From the NCBI RefSeq assembly GCF_042666505.1, contig NZ_JBHTDN010000002.1:496001-560000 (forward strand): a DNA stretch of 64,000 nt, in the 5' to 3' direction. This DNA comes from Parapedobacter sp042666505 (GTDB lineage: Bacteria > Bacteroidota > Bacteroidia > Sphingobacteriales > Sphingobacteriaceae). The position numbers and the translations under genes are program-made. The notes under the pieces were generated by a model that ran no database searches, was not told the DNA's origin, and saw nothing but the letters and a program-made list of their open reading frames with translations. Below, piece by piece: positions 45,063 through 54,397 of this stretch. Positions within the stretch are counted from its first letter, which is position 1. Every line of letters begins with the position of its first letter.

Positions 45063-45275
45063 ATCCGACAATTTAACATTTTTTAACGTCACTATTGGCA
45101 TATTAGTTGTATGTTTGCACAAACTTCGACCGTTTAAGAGAGGTTTTTTTCTTGCAACTTCAGAAGCGAAAGCAATATGCATATAGCTCATCATGAGATA
45201 ACGATTTTGGTTTGTTTTAATTAGGTAGGAAGACGCCGGTTGCCTCCCCGGCAATCGGCCCTTCTATGTTCACCG

Positions 45276-47054
45276 TTAGATAGACCTGGTTTTTTTGGCA
45301 AGCCACTGCCGCTCTTCTTCGTTCAAATGCGGAGCCAGCTTCTGGTAAACCCTCACATGATATTGATTCAGCCAGTCAATGTGCTTTAGATCCAGCAACG
45401 CTTTATCCACAAGATCGGTATCGATGTAACCCAAAGTCAACGTCTCAAATGCCAGAAAGCGGCCGAACACCGTGTCTTGAATTTCGATCGTGAGGACCAA
45501 GTTTTCAATCCGGATGCCATAATTCCCTTCTCGATACACACCCGGTTCAATCGAAGTTATCGTTCCCGGCGCAATCCCGATATCCACCGCTGCGGTGTTA
45601 AAAACATGCGGCCCCTCGTGTACGTTCAGGAAGAAACCTACGCCGTGTCCCGTACCATGGCCGTAATTCCGGAAGTGATCCCAAAGAGGTTTGCGCGTAA
45701 TCGCATCCACCTGGTATCCCCGCGTACCGCTTGGAAACACGACTGTACTCCCCTCAATCATTCCTTTGAGCACCAGTGTATAATCCGTCCGTTGCGCTTC
45801 TGTAATGTTCCCCAGCGATATCACCCGGGTGATATCCGTGGTGCCGGTAGTGTATTGTCCACCCGAGTCCACCAAGAGCAACCCTTCAGATTGCAGGGTA
45901 CTGCTGCTAATCGGTGTGGCCTTGTAATGAGGTAGTGCGCCATGCGCTCGGTAGGCGGCAATGGTATCAAAGCTTTCACCCACAAAGTCCGCTTGCTCCG
46001 CCCGGAATCGGCGCAGTTGTTCAGCCAAGGAGATTTCCGTGATCGGCTCCCTGCCCAAAGTTTCTTCCAACCATTTAAAAAACCGGGTCAGTGCCACACC
46101 GTCCTTCACCATGGTATTCCGCGTATGGTCTATTTCTACCGGATTTTTGATGGCTTTAAAATACGTCGTTGGATTCGTTTGCTCAACGATCGAAGCCGAC
46201 GGCGCTGCGGCCCGGTAAAGCGAAAAACAGGTGCGTTTCGGATCCATAAGCAACGAAGTCCCTTCCTCCAGATGCGTCAAGGCGCGCCTGGCCTCGGCAT
46301 AGTCGGCCAATTCCACGCCTGCATCAGCCAAACGTCTCCGGTCTTCCGTTTGAAGCTTCTGTCGGTCGATAAACAGAATGGCTTTTTCGACCGTGACGAG
46401 TCCGAATCCCAATACAACCGGGTTACAGGCTACATCACTACCCCGAATATTGAACAGCCATGCCAAATCGTCCAGTGACGAAATAAAATGCGCATCTACC
46501 CGGTTTTTTTTCATTTCTTCGCGCAACCGCTGAAGCTTCGCACGGGTCGATTCTCCGGTAAGAGTTTCGTCTAGCACGTAAGCGGGCGCGGTGGGAAGGG
46601 CGGGTCGGTTCTCCCACACGGGAGTGAGCAGATCCACGGATCCACGCACATCTGCACGTAAAGGCCCCAACTTGTTAATAAGCACTTTCGCCAAAGACAC
46701 CGAGGTTAGCTCACCGTCAAAGGCAACCACCGCATTTTCCGGCAGCTTTCCTGCCAGCCAATCGGCATACTCAGGAGCATGTTGTACCTGGAGTTTGACC
46801 AACGCAAAACCGCTCCCTTCCAGTTGTTCCTCGGCTTGCACGAAATAGCGGGAGTCCGTCCACAATCCTGCAAAATCTTGAGTGATAGCCAATGTACCCG
46901 CAGATCCGGTAAATCCCGACGTCCAAGCTATGCACTTATAACGGTCGGGCAGGTATTCGCTCATATGTGGATCAGACGAAGGAATGATATACGCATCGAT
47001 ATGTTGTTGTTTCATGAGGCTGCGAATAGCAGCCAGTTTTTGTGCATGGTCCAT
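45276..47054 (-). CDS. pepP: Xaa-Pro aminopeptidase (aminopeptidase P, M24B)
   Basis: 592 residues from the ATG at 47054 (MDHAQKLAAIRSLM, the start used by relatives); 47099 is an alternative ATG. There are two creatinase N-type domains (LPDRYKCIAWTSGFTGSAG; AHFISSLDDLAWLFNIRGSD) and the pita-bread M24 domain. Metal ligands can be read in LLLVDSGGQYTTGTTDITR (two Asp), GHGTGHGVG (His), TSIEPGVY (Glu) and GIRIENLVL (Glu). A C-terminal M24_C segment follows. It is cytoplasmic and removes N-terminal residues that precede proline. An inverted repeat at 45236-45258 lies downstream but lacks a T run. Confidence 0.95.
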   Translation of the reverse strand: MDHAQKLAAIRSLMKQQHIDAYIIPSSDPHMSEYLPDRYKCIAWTSGFTGSAGTLAITQDFAGLWTDSRYFVQAEEQLEGSGFALVKLQVQHAPEYADWLAGKLPENAVVAFDGELTSVSLAKVLINKLGPLRADVRGSVDLLTPVWENRPALPTAPAYVLDETLTGESTRAKLQRLREEMKKNRVDAHFISSLDDLAWLFNIRGSDVACNPVVLGFGLVTVEKAILFIDRQKLQTEDRRRLADAGVELADYAEARRALTHLEEGTSLLMDPKRTCFSLYRAAAPSASIVEQTNPTTYFKAIKNPVEIDHTRNTMVKDGVALTRFFKWLEETLGREPITEISLAEQLRRFRAEQADFVGESFDTIAAYRAHGALPHYKATPISSSTLQSEGLLLVDSGGQYTTGTTDITRVISLGNITEAQRTDYTLVLKGMIEGSTVVFPSGTRGYQVDAITRKPLWDHFRNYGHGTGHGVGFFLNVHEGPHVFNTAAVDIGIAPGTITSIEPGVYREGNYGIRIENLVLTIEIQDTVFGRFLAFETLTLGYIDTDLVDKALLDLKHIDWLNQYHVRVYQKLAPHLNEEERQWLAKKTRSI

Positions 47055-47184
47055 TGCGTCTACGTTTTGAGTGATGCAAGTTACAAAACTTTCCGGCATG
47101 TGAATGCCCGCCTTCTGAACACGCGATCATTAAAATGTTACGTCGCCGGAGGAAACATTCTTATTGACTGCGCGTTATTATACT

Positions 47185-47907
47185 ATGAATGTTTTTCTAT
47201 GGGCGCTGATTTCCGCGCCGCTCATCCAACAAGATTCTATCGAAAAAAAACTGCTCGACTACAAATGCAACAAAGAAATACCTTCGGTGATCGAACGACA
47301 GACATTGATTGCATTGTCGCATTATCCGGAATTGAAAAATACCAGAATTCGATTTATATTCACCCGAAAACTCAAGCGGTCGGTCATGGCTGCTCGACCG
47401 ATGATTTCATCTTTGTTAAAGAAGCGGGAAAAGCGTACCTATGACGTATTGATTAATCCGGTTTTTAAACTTGAACACAGCTTTGAAACCATCCGTCAGA
47501 TTCCAGACAGCGTAATGATCGGATGGATTGGCCATGAACTCGGTCACATCATGGACTATGAGAACAAGAGTACGTGGGGAATCCTGGGCTTTGGTATTTC
47601 GTACGGTTTTTCAAAAAAGTTCATCCGTAAGGCCGAGCGTATCGCAGATCGGTTTGCTGTTGAGCGCGGATTGGGCGAGCACCTGGTAGCAACCAAGTCG
47701 TTTATTTTGGATCATACAGAATTGCCGCTGGCCTACCAGGAGAAAATTGCGGCCCTTTATTTGTCGCCCGACGACATTGTAGAACTCGTGGCCGAACTCG
47801 AAACCGAGGAAGATGAAAACAAAAAGGAAAAACGATTGCTGAAAGAAGAAAATGTCATCCACGAAGCCGAGTCGGAGTTGAATGAGGGGCAAGCTCCGGC
47901 TTCCTAG
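47185..47907 (+). CDS. Small HExxH zinc metallopeptidase-like protein
   Basis: 240 residues from the ATG at 47185; a TTG at 47164 is also in frame. The zinc motif WIGHELGHIMDYE (His117, Glu118, His121) is followed by a hydrophobic helix and by RKAERIADRFAVERGLG, where Glu151 or Asp155 is the likely third ligand, as in the M48-type ExxxD helix. The N-terminal 15 residues are weakly hydrophobic and may target it to the membrane. The C-terminus is highly charged (EDENKKEKRLLKEE). Family assignment beyond a gluzincin-type peptidase is uncertain. It is divergent from pepP and overlaps the convergent GH3-type gene by 4 bp. Confidence 0.7.
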   Translation: MNVFLWALISAPLIQQDSIEKKLLDYKCNKEIPSVIERQTLIALSHYPELKNTRIRFIFTRKLKRSVMAARPMISSLLKKREKRTYDVLINPVFKLEHSFETIRQIPDSVMIGWIGHELGHIMDYENKSTWGILGFGISYGFSKKFIRKAERIADRFAVERGLGEHLVATKSFILDHTELPLAYQEKIAALYLSPDDIVELVAELETEEDENKKEKRLLKEENVIHEAESELNEGQAPAS

Positions 47908-49424
47908 CCGAGGGTTTTGACGAAAGCTTCAAACTCTTCAAAATCTTCCGCTTTCATCACGCGGGGTATTTTTGTCTGTCCGCCCATCTTTTTAGTGGTT
48001 TTGCTCCATTGATAAAAATAATCTACCGGAATCACCTCCATTTTTACGTCCTTCAACGCCTTGTTCCGCGCTACCCGATAGTTTTTATTGCTGGCTTCCA
48101 ATTCGCGATCCAAAAACGACACTGCATCTGCGGTATCCAGCGCCCCCTCCGTGCCAAGATACCATTTATTGATGTAGTCTGCGCCGTCACGTACCGCCGC
48201 CACGGTAAATTCCAGTACCTCGACCCCAAATCGCTCGGCCAGTTTTTTGATGGCGGTGTTCATCTGATGCACGGACAGCTGCTCGCCTACCACGTTTAAA
48301 AAGTGTTTCGTGCGTCCCGTAATGATGATCTCCGCCCGTTCGACGTCGGTGAACATGACCGTGTCACCGATCATGTATCGCCATGCACCCGCCACGGTGG
48401 AAATAAGCAACACATATTGAACATGAGGTTGCACTTCTCCAATCGTCAGCACTTCAGCATCCTGCCGCACCCGACCGTATTCGTCCATATTATCTTCAAC
48501 AAAAGGGACGAACTCAAAGAATACCCCATTGTCTACAATCAGCGCCATGGATTGCGTGTCCGGCCGTTTCTGGGTCGCTAAATAGCCTTCGGAAGCAAGG
48601 TAGGTATCAATGTATGTAAGTGGTTTGCCCAGTAGTGATTCAAAACTTTTTTTATAGGGTTCAAAAGCGACACCACCGGAGGTATACACCTGTAGATTGG
48701 GCCAGATATCATGGATGGTATTCGCCTTATTGTAACGGATAATTTCCTTCAGCAGCAATTCCGACCATGAGGGTATACCGGTCATGCTTCCTATATCCCA
48801 TTTTGGTGCATATTTGGCAATCTTGCGTACACGCTCATCCCAATTTCGTGTAGCGGCAATACGAGCACCCGGTTTGTAATAACGTCTGAACCAAAAAGGA
48901 ATGTTAGCCGCACTGATGCCGCTGATTTCTCCTTCAAGAAATTCGCCGTTGGCGGTCAATGCGGTGCTACTGCCCAGCATCATGATTTGTTTTCCAAAGA
49001 AATCGCCCGGCAAGTCGAAATTCCTGAGACTCATAATCTGTTGGATACCTGACCGCTTGATGGCATCCAGCATATCGTTCGTTACCGGGATTGCTTTGCT
49101 GTTCGTGGTGGTCCCACTGCTCAAGGCAAAATAACGCTGCCCTCCTGGCCAAGTTACATTCTGATGCCCCTTATGTAAATAATGCCACCATTCCGCATAC
49201 AATTTATCATAATCATAAATAGGCACAGCGCGTTGAAAAGACTGTACCGGATCCGCATCGGCAAGCACAGCCTCAAAATGATAGTTTTTCCCGAATGCCG
49301 TATGCTTTGCCTTTTCCAACAATTCGAGTAACACCCTTCGTTGTGCTTTTGCTGGCTGCGGATCTCCACTGATATACCCGGTTACGTCGATTGTTCGTTT
49401 GATTATTTCGCCAATGATCGCCAT
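47904..49424 (-). CDS. GH3 auxin-responsive-promoter-family acyl-acid amido synthetase
   Basis: 506 residues. The family's adenylation motifs are FALSSGTTTNSKAIPVT (nucleotide motif 1), YIDTYLASEGYLA (motif 2 region) and YRYMIGD-like WRYMIGDTVMFTD (motif 3). This is the GH3 (plant JAR1-like) superfamily of ANL enzymes, not glycoside hydrolase family 3. Bacterial members occur widely in Bacteroidota; they activate a carboxylic acid with ATP and couple it to an amine, and the substrates are unknown. It is cytoplasmic, and divergent from the PBP4 gene. Confidence 0.9.
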   Translation of the reverse strand: MAIIGEIIKRTIDVTGYISGDPQPAKAQRRVLLELLEKAKHTAFGKNYHFEAVLADADPVQSFQRAVPIYDYDKLYAEWWHYLHKGHQNVTWPGGQRYFALSSGTTTNSKAIPVTNDMLDAIKRSGIQQIMSLRNFDLPGDFFGKQIMMLGSSTALTANGEFLEGEISGISAANIPFWFRRYYKPGARIAATRNWDERVRKIAKYAPKWDIGSMTGIPSWSELLLKEIIRYNKANTIHDIWPNLQVYTSGGVAFEPYKKSFESLLGKPLTYIDTYLASEGYLATQKRPDTQSMALIVDNGVFFEFVPFVEDNMDEYGRVRQDAEVLTIGEVQPHVQYVLLISTVAGAWRYMIGDTVMFTDVERAEIIITGRTKHFLNVVGEQLSVHQMNTAIKKLAERFGVEVLEFTVAAVRDGADYINKWYLGTEGALDTADAVSFLDRELEASNKNYRVARNKALKDVKMEVIPVDYFYQWSKTTKKMGGQTKIPRVMKAEDFEEFEAFVKTLG

Positions 49425-49526
49425 TTTGGTCTTCTATTTGTTGTGAGACAACAGCCCAATCGCTTTTTTGTTGACTGCAATCTTTTGGGAACTTTGGTTA
49501 AATTCGCCACCGAAAACCATTTGGAT

Positions 49527-50945
49527 ATGCAGAAGTTATTTTCGTTTTTATTGTTCCTGTCGTTTTTGGCTCATCATACAAACGCTCAGCCATTAACGCA
49601 AAAGATTGCCTCGGCTTTCCGTACATTTGAGTCGCACGAGAGCCTTGCGAATGGGATGGCGTCGCTCGTCGTTCTCAACGCCGCCTCCGGCCAGGTGATT
49701 TTTGCTAAAAACGAGAAACTAGGTTTGATACCCGCTTCTACGCTCAAGACCGTTACCTCAACGGCTGCATATCACGTATTAGGAGCTGATTTTACATTTG
49801 AGACCACCCTGTTGTATACAGGGGAGGTGGATGCTTCAGGTACGCTGAACGGCGATATCGTCATCCGCGGAACCGGAGATCCTTCATTGGGCAGCGACCG
49901 ATTTCCGCAAACGGCGGATACCGCTGTGCTGTCGGCCTGGATCAAAGCAATTCAAGCTGCTGGCATCCGAAGAATTGACGGCGGGATTGTGGCAGACGAT
50001 CGCGTGTATAATGGACAAACTGCCCCGCGGGGATGGACCTGGCAGGATATGGGTAACTACTATGGCGCAGGCGTGTCTGCACTCAACTGGCGCGAAAATT
50101 CCGTGGGAGTGGATTTCGTGCCGGGAGCTACGCCGGGCACACCCACCCGCATTGCGGGCTCCACCGCCGATATCAGCTACCTGCAATTGGTTAATGAAAC
50201 GATTACCGGTGGAAGAGGCACAGGCGACCGAGTGTACGCCTTTTCGGCGCCTTATTCTTCGCGGATTTACCTCCGTGGATCCTACGGCATTGATCTGAAA
50301 AAGACGGTTTACCTGTCCCTACCCGACGGGGCTTATGATGCAGCTCATCAGCTGCATAACGCTTTAGCACAAGCTGGGATTACGCAAACCCATACGCCCA
50401 CCACCACACATCTTTTGTTGTTGGCGGGCAGCGAAGTTCCAAGTGGCGGCACCATTCTGCATACTCACACGTCGCCAACACTCGGCGAATTGATTTACTG
50501 GTTCAACCAGAAAAGCATCAACTTATATGGCGAAGCGCTGTTGAAAGCCATCGCTTACCGATTGGAGGGCAAAACCGACACACGCGATGCCGCAGAACTG
50601 CTCCAAAAATTCTGGATGGACAAAACCGGTATTCCTGAGGGAGAGCTTCGGATTATGGATGGCAGCGGCCTCTCGCCCGAAAACCGTGTGACTACCAACG
50701 TATTGGCCCGTATTCTTTTGGCGGCAAAAAAAGAGCCATGGTTTGCCAGCTTTTTTGAGAGCCTTCCGGTGTATAATGGCATGAAAATGAAAAGCGGAAC
50801 CATCGGGGGTGTGCTGGGTTATGTAGGCTATCAAACCAGCGGGGATGGAACCCCTCTTGTGTTCGCCCTATTGGCAAACAATTACAAAGGGACGGCAACG
50901 CCGATGCGGCAACGGATGTTCCGGTTGCTGGACCATTTGAAGTGA
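49527..50945 (+). CDS. dacB: D-alanyl-D-alanine carboxypeptidase/endopeptidase (PBP4, S13)
   Basis: 472 residues from the ATG at 49527, with a signal peptide ending in TNA; the open frame extends to 49341 but overlaps the divergent gene. Active-site motifs are PASTLKTV (SxxK, Ser71 and Lys74), SALNW (SxN) and MKSGTIGGVLGYVGY (KSG in place of KTG). A long insertion between SxxK and SxN is typical of S13 enzymes. It trims D-Ala or cuts cross-links in periplasmic peptidoglycan. Confidence 0.93.
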   Translation: MQKLFSFLLFLSFLAHHTNAQPLTQKIASAFRTFESHESLANGMASLVVLNAASGQVIFAKNEKLGLIPASTLKTVTSTAAYHVLGADFTFETTLLYTGEVDASGTLNGDIVIRGTGDPSLGSDRFPQTADTAVLSAWIKAIQAAGIRRIDGGIVADDRVYNGQTAPRGWTWQDMGNYYGAGVSALNWRENSVGVDFVPGATPGTPTRIAGSTADISYLQLVNETITGGRGTGDRVYAFSAPYSSRIYLRGSYGIDLKKTVYLSLPDGAYDAAHQLHNALAQAGITQTHTPTTTHLLLLAGSEVPSGGTILHTHTSPTLGELIYWFNQKSINLYGEALLKAIAYRLEGKTDTRDAAELLQKFWMDKTGIPEGELRIMDGSGLSPENRVTTNVLARILLAAKKEPWFASFFESLPVYNGMKMKSGTIGGVLGYVGYQTSGDGTPLVFALLANNYKGTATPMRQRMFRLLDHLK

Positions 50946-51445
50946 TGCAGCCCCACTTGCCCCCGTTTCAGGGCTGCATTAAATTCAGGATTCCAAGGTA
51001 GGCTTCTCTGTTCCAAGCATGAACCCCATCTTTATTACCGGATAAAGCCAAAAAAATCACCAAAAAGTCCTATCTTGCCCAACCTAACGAAATTTTCCCT
51101 TTTATACAGCAGATTACTATGCGGTTAACACCTGATCCGTATTCGCTTTGTACTGGCTTCGCCATGATAGCATGGTTATTTTATAATAAATCCATAATGA
51201 TTCCATAAAATACGGTAGAATAATGGCCTTATTATGGAGTCATTATGGACTCATTATGGACTCATCTCGAAGATAACCCTAAAATGGTACGGACAAAAAT
51301 CAAAGGAATGGAATGGATGGGGTGGGAATGAGTGGTGGCGTAAAGTTACAACCTTCGGGCAACAATTCCAATAGCAGATGTTAAACTTTTGCGATCAAAA
51401 AAAGTACCTTTGCACCGAATGGCTACTGAAAAACCAATGCAAAAC
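50946..51445. repeat. Intergenic region with long hairpin and tandem 11-mers, upstream of maeB
   Basis: The 500 bp contain no gene. An inverted repeat with 18-base arms (51191-51208 and 51232-51249, all paired with one G-U, 23-nt loop) runs into three tandem copies of an 11-mer: ATTATGGAGTC at 51231-51241, then ATTATGGACTC at 51242-51252 and 51253-51263. The right arm of the hairpin is made of the repeat itself. A T run does not follow, so it is not a standard terminator. The rest shows nothing beyond the maeB promoter. Confidence 0.75.
51405..51412 (+). promoter_or_regulatory. Predicted maeB promoter -7 element
   Basis: TACCTTTG is a perfect TAnnTTTG. No convincing -33 element is visible. 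Transcription would start close to 51419, which argues that the true start codon is the ATG at 51446 and not the one at 51419. Confidence 0.55.
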
Positions 51446-53734
51446 ATGAATAAAACAAATCGTAAACAAGATGCTTTGGACTACCATGCAAATGGAAGAC
51501 CCGGTAAAATTGCTGTTATCCCCACAAAACCCACACATTCACAACGAGATTTATCATTAGCCTATTCTCCAGGTGTGGCCGAGCCTTGCCTCCGGATTGC
51601 GGACAATACGGAAGACGTATATAAATACACCGCAAAGGGCAACCTCGTAGCGGTGATCAGTAACGGCACCGCGGTACTGGGATTGGGAGACATCGGCCCA
51701 GAAGCAGGTAAACCGGTAATGGAAGGCAAAGGATTGCTATTTAAGATATTTGCTGACATCGACGTATTTGACATCGAGTTGAACACAAAAGATGTCGACG
51801 AATTCGTCCGCATTGTCAAGTGCCTGGAGCCCACCTTTGGCGGTGTCAACCTCGAAGACATAAAAGCGCCTGAATGCTTTGAGATTGAGCGTAGGCTCAA
51901 AGAAGAACTGAACATTCCGGTCATGCATGATGACCAGCATGGCACGGCCATCATTTCGGGTGCCGCGCTTATTAACGCTTGCGCATTGCAAAAGAAAAAG
52001 CTTGAAAAAGTTAAGATTGTGGTTAATGGCGCAGGTGCCGCAGCCATCTCCTGTACACGGATGTATATCGCACTGGGTGCTCGCAAGGAAAATATCATTA
52101 TGTTGGATAGCAAAGGTTGCATCCGACATGACCGCGCCAACCTTGATCCGACCAAAGCCGAGTTCGCCACGACGCAAACCGTCGATTCGTTGGAAGAGGC
52201 ATTAAAGGGTGCCGATGTGTTCATCGGTCTTTCCATTGCAGACGTGGTGACACCGGAAATGTTGAAGAGCATGGCAAAAAACCCGATTGTATTTGCCATG
52301 GCAAACCCGAATCCCGAAATTTCCTATCCCTTGGCCATTGAGACCCGCAAAGACGTCATTATGGCGACGGGGCGATCCGACTACCCGAATCAGGTGAACA
52401 ATGTGCTGGGGTTCCCTTACATTTTCCGTGGGGCGCTGGATGTCCGGGCAACGGTCATCAATGAGGACATGAAAATTGCCGCGGTAAAAGCACTTGCTGA
52501 ACTGGCGAAGAAACCTGTTCCGGAAGCAGTTAACCAAGCCTACGATACACACAACTTGAAATTTGGCCCAGAGTACATCATTCCGAAGCCTACGGATCCG
52601 CGGTTGATTACCGAGGTCTCGCTTGCCGTTGCCAAAGCCGCCATGGATTCCGGCGTCGCACGGAAAGCAATTCCGGATTGGGATAAATACGCGGAAATCC
52701 TGCGCCAACGCCTTGGACAGGATGACCGGATTATGCGGAACCTGACGGAAGCGGCCAAACGCGATCCCAAACGGGTGGTGTTTGCCGAAGCCGACAATTA
52801 CAAAACACTTCGTGCCGCACAAATCGTAAAAGAAGAAGGCATAGCCATCCCCATCTTGCTGGGCAATAAAAAGAAAATCCAGCATCTGATCGATGAAAAC
52901 CTGCTGGAATTGGACCAAGTGGAAATCATCGACCCCTTGGAAGAAAAAGGAAGTCCCCGATTCCTCAAATACGTCGACTTTCTGTATACCAAGCGACAAC
53001 GTCGGGGCATGTCTTACCTCGACGCGCAAAAGGCGATGCTCGACCGCAATTATTTCGGGGCAAGCATGGTTCAATTCGGCGAGGCCGACACCCTTATTTC
53101 CGGACTGACCAAAAATTATGCAACGACGATCCGGCCTGCCTTACACGTGATCGGATCCCAACCGGGTAGCCGCGTTGCCGGTATGTACATGATGCTTACG
53201 CCCAAAGGCCCGGTATTTTTCGGGGATACCACCGTCAATGCCAATCCTTCCGTTGATGAGCTGGTGGACATTACGCTATTATTGCATGAGGCGGTTAAAA
53301 AGATGAACATTGTTCCCCGTATTGCGCTTCTCTCCTATTCCAACTTCGGCTCAAACGACGGAGAAGTCCCCATAAAAGCGCGCGAAGCGGCACGCTTGCT
53401 TCATGAGCGGCATCCGGAAATCATCGTAGACGGAGAGATGCAGGCAAATTTTGCAATGAACAGTGATCTATTGGCTGCTAATTTTCCATTCAGCTCACTG
53501 AATGGAAGTCCCGCGAACACCTTGGTATTCCCCAATCTGGAATCGGGCAATATTGCTTACAAATTGCTTCAGGAAATCGGCAATGCAGAAGCCGTGGGTC
53601 CAATTTTGTTAGGGATGGACAAGCCGGTACATGTACTCCAGTTGGATAGCTCGGTGCGCGAAATTGTTAACATGGTCACCATTGCCGTGGTTGATGTACA
53701 ATCGAGGGCGCCGCTAACCCACAAAAAGAAATAA
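51446..53734 (+). CDS. maeB: NADP-dependent malic enzyme with phosphotransacetylase-like domain
   Basis: 762 residues from the ATG at 51446 (MNKTNRKQDALDYHANGRPG), the start that fits relatives and the promoter position. The N-terminal malic enzyme half (to about 430) has LAYSPGVAEPC, a metal site in VMHDDQHGTA, the Rossmann motif VNGAGAAAIS and ATGRSDYPNQVNN. The C-terminal half resembles phosphotransacetylase (KRVVFAEADNYKTLRAA; LHVIGSQPGSRVAG) and is thought to be regulatory, binding acetyl-CoA. It converts malate to pyruvate with formation of NADPH. ruvA follows 7 bp downstream. Confidence 0.95.
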   Translation: MNKTNRKQDALDYHANGRPGKIAVIPTKPTHSQRDLSLAYSPGVAEPCLRIADNTEDVYKYTAKGNLVAVISNGTAVLGLGDIGPEAGKPVMEGKGLLFKIFADIDVFDIELNTKDVDEFVRIVKCLEPTFGGVNLEDIKAPECFEIERRLKEELNIPVMHDDQHGTAIISGAALINACALQKKKLEKVKIVVNGAGAAAISCTRMYIALGARKENIIMLDSKGCIRHDRANLDPTKAEFATTQTVDSLEEALKGADVFIGLSIADVVTPEMLKSMAKNPIVFAMANPNPEISYPLAIETRKDVIMATGRSDYPNQVNNVLGFPYIFRGALDVRATVINEDMKIAAVKALAELAKKPVPEAVNQAYDTHNLKFGPEYIIPKPTDPRLITEVSLAVAKAAMDSGVARKAIPDWDKYAEILRQRLGQDDRIMRNLTEAAKRDPKRVVFAEADNYKTLRAAQIVKEEGIAIPILLGNKKKIQHLIDENLLELDQVEIIDPLEEKGSPRFLKYVDFLYTKRQRRGMSYLDAQKAMLDRNYFGASMVQFGEADTLISGLTKNYATTIRPALHVIGSQPGSRVAGMYMMLTPKGPVFFGDTTVNANPSVDELVDITLLLHEAVKKMNIVPRIALLSYSNFGSNDGEVPIKAREAARLLHERHPEIIVDGEMQANFAMNSDLLAANFPFSSLNGSPANTLVFPNLESGNIAYKLLQEIGNAEAVGPILLGMDKPVHVLQLDSSVREIVNMVTIAVVDVQSRAPLTHKKK

Positions 53735-53741
53735 ATCGGCT

Positions 53742-54323
53742 ATGTACGCATACTTAAATGGCAGATTGGCTTATAAAGCCCCTACCCATGTGGTGATTGA
53801 TGTGAGTGGCGTGGGCTATCATGTCCACATTTCGCTTCATACTTACTCGCAAATCAAAGACCGCGAGCAGTGCAAACTATACATCAGCTTTCAGGTGCGT
53901 GAGGATGCACATACGTTATTTGGCTTCGCAGATGAAGGTGAACGTCAGTTATTTGAGCACTTAATCTCCGTGTCGGGAATCGGCCCCAACACGGGGCGAA
54001 TGATCCTTTCTTCCATCACACCGGAGGAAATTCAATCGGCCATTATTCAAGGAAATGTGCCACTTATTCAACGGATCAAGGGAATTGGGCCCAAAACCGC
54101 CCAGCGCATGGTGCTTGAATTGCAAGACAAGCTCAAAAAACAAGGCCCCGATGTATGGGTAGCGTCGCCTACGCGGCAAAGCGTTCCCGAAGAAGCACTC
54201 AGCGCGCTGGTGATGCTCGGATTTGCACGTGCGCAGGCAGAAAAGGTACTGACCGGCATCATTCGAACTGCGCCCGACTTAACGGTAGAGGCGCTCATCA
54301 AGGAGGCCTTAAAAAAGCTTTAA
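53742..54323 (+). CDS. ruvA: Holliday junction branch-migration protein RuvA
   Basis: 193 residues, the normal length. Domain I is an OB fold (MYAYLNGRLAYKAPTHVVIDVSGVGYHV). Domain II has the two helix-hairpin-helix motifs ISVSGIGPNTGRMIL and IKGIGPKTAQRMVLEL. Domain III (EEALSALVMLGFARAQAEKVL) contacts RuvB. RuvA binds the four-way junction and targets the RuvB motor. The order maeB-ruvA-sprA occurs in many Bacteroidota. Confidence 0.97.
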   Translation: MYAYLNGRLAYKAPTHVVIDVSGVGYHVHISLHTYSQIKDREQCKLYISFQVREDAHTLFGFADEGERQLFEHLISVSGIGPNTGRMILSSITPEEIQSAIIQGNVPLIQRIKGIGPKTAQRMVLELQDKLKKQGPDVWVASPTRQSVPEEALSALVMLGFARAQAEKVLTGIIRTAPDLTVEALIKEALKKL

Positions 54324-54397
54324 TGCGCCTTGGGTGTTGTTTCAGAATTTTGACTAACTTGGCGGCGTAAAATAAAACATCTAAAAACATTTACCAC

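Noticed and set aside
45063..45254. N-terminal extension of the GH18 chitinase
   Set aside because: The extension puts 64 non-conserved residues in front of a good signal peptide that begins at the ATG at 45062.
45236..45258. Terminator for pepP
   Set aside because: A 9-bp stem exists, but no T run follows on the minus strand and the pairing is better on the plus strand, where no gene ends.
51231..51263. Possible CRISPR array
   Set aside because: The repeats are 11 bp long and directly adjacent without spacers, and no cas gene is present.
52202..53074. 290-residue open frame on the minus strand
   Set aside because: Antisense to maeB with no recognisable motif; maeB is intact and conserved over the same stretch.
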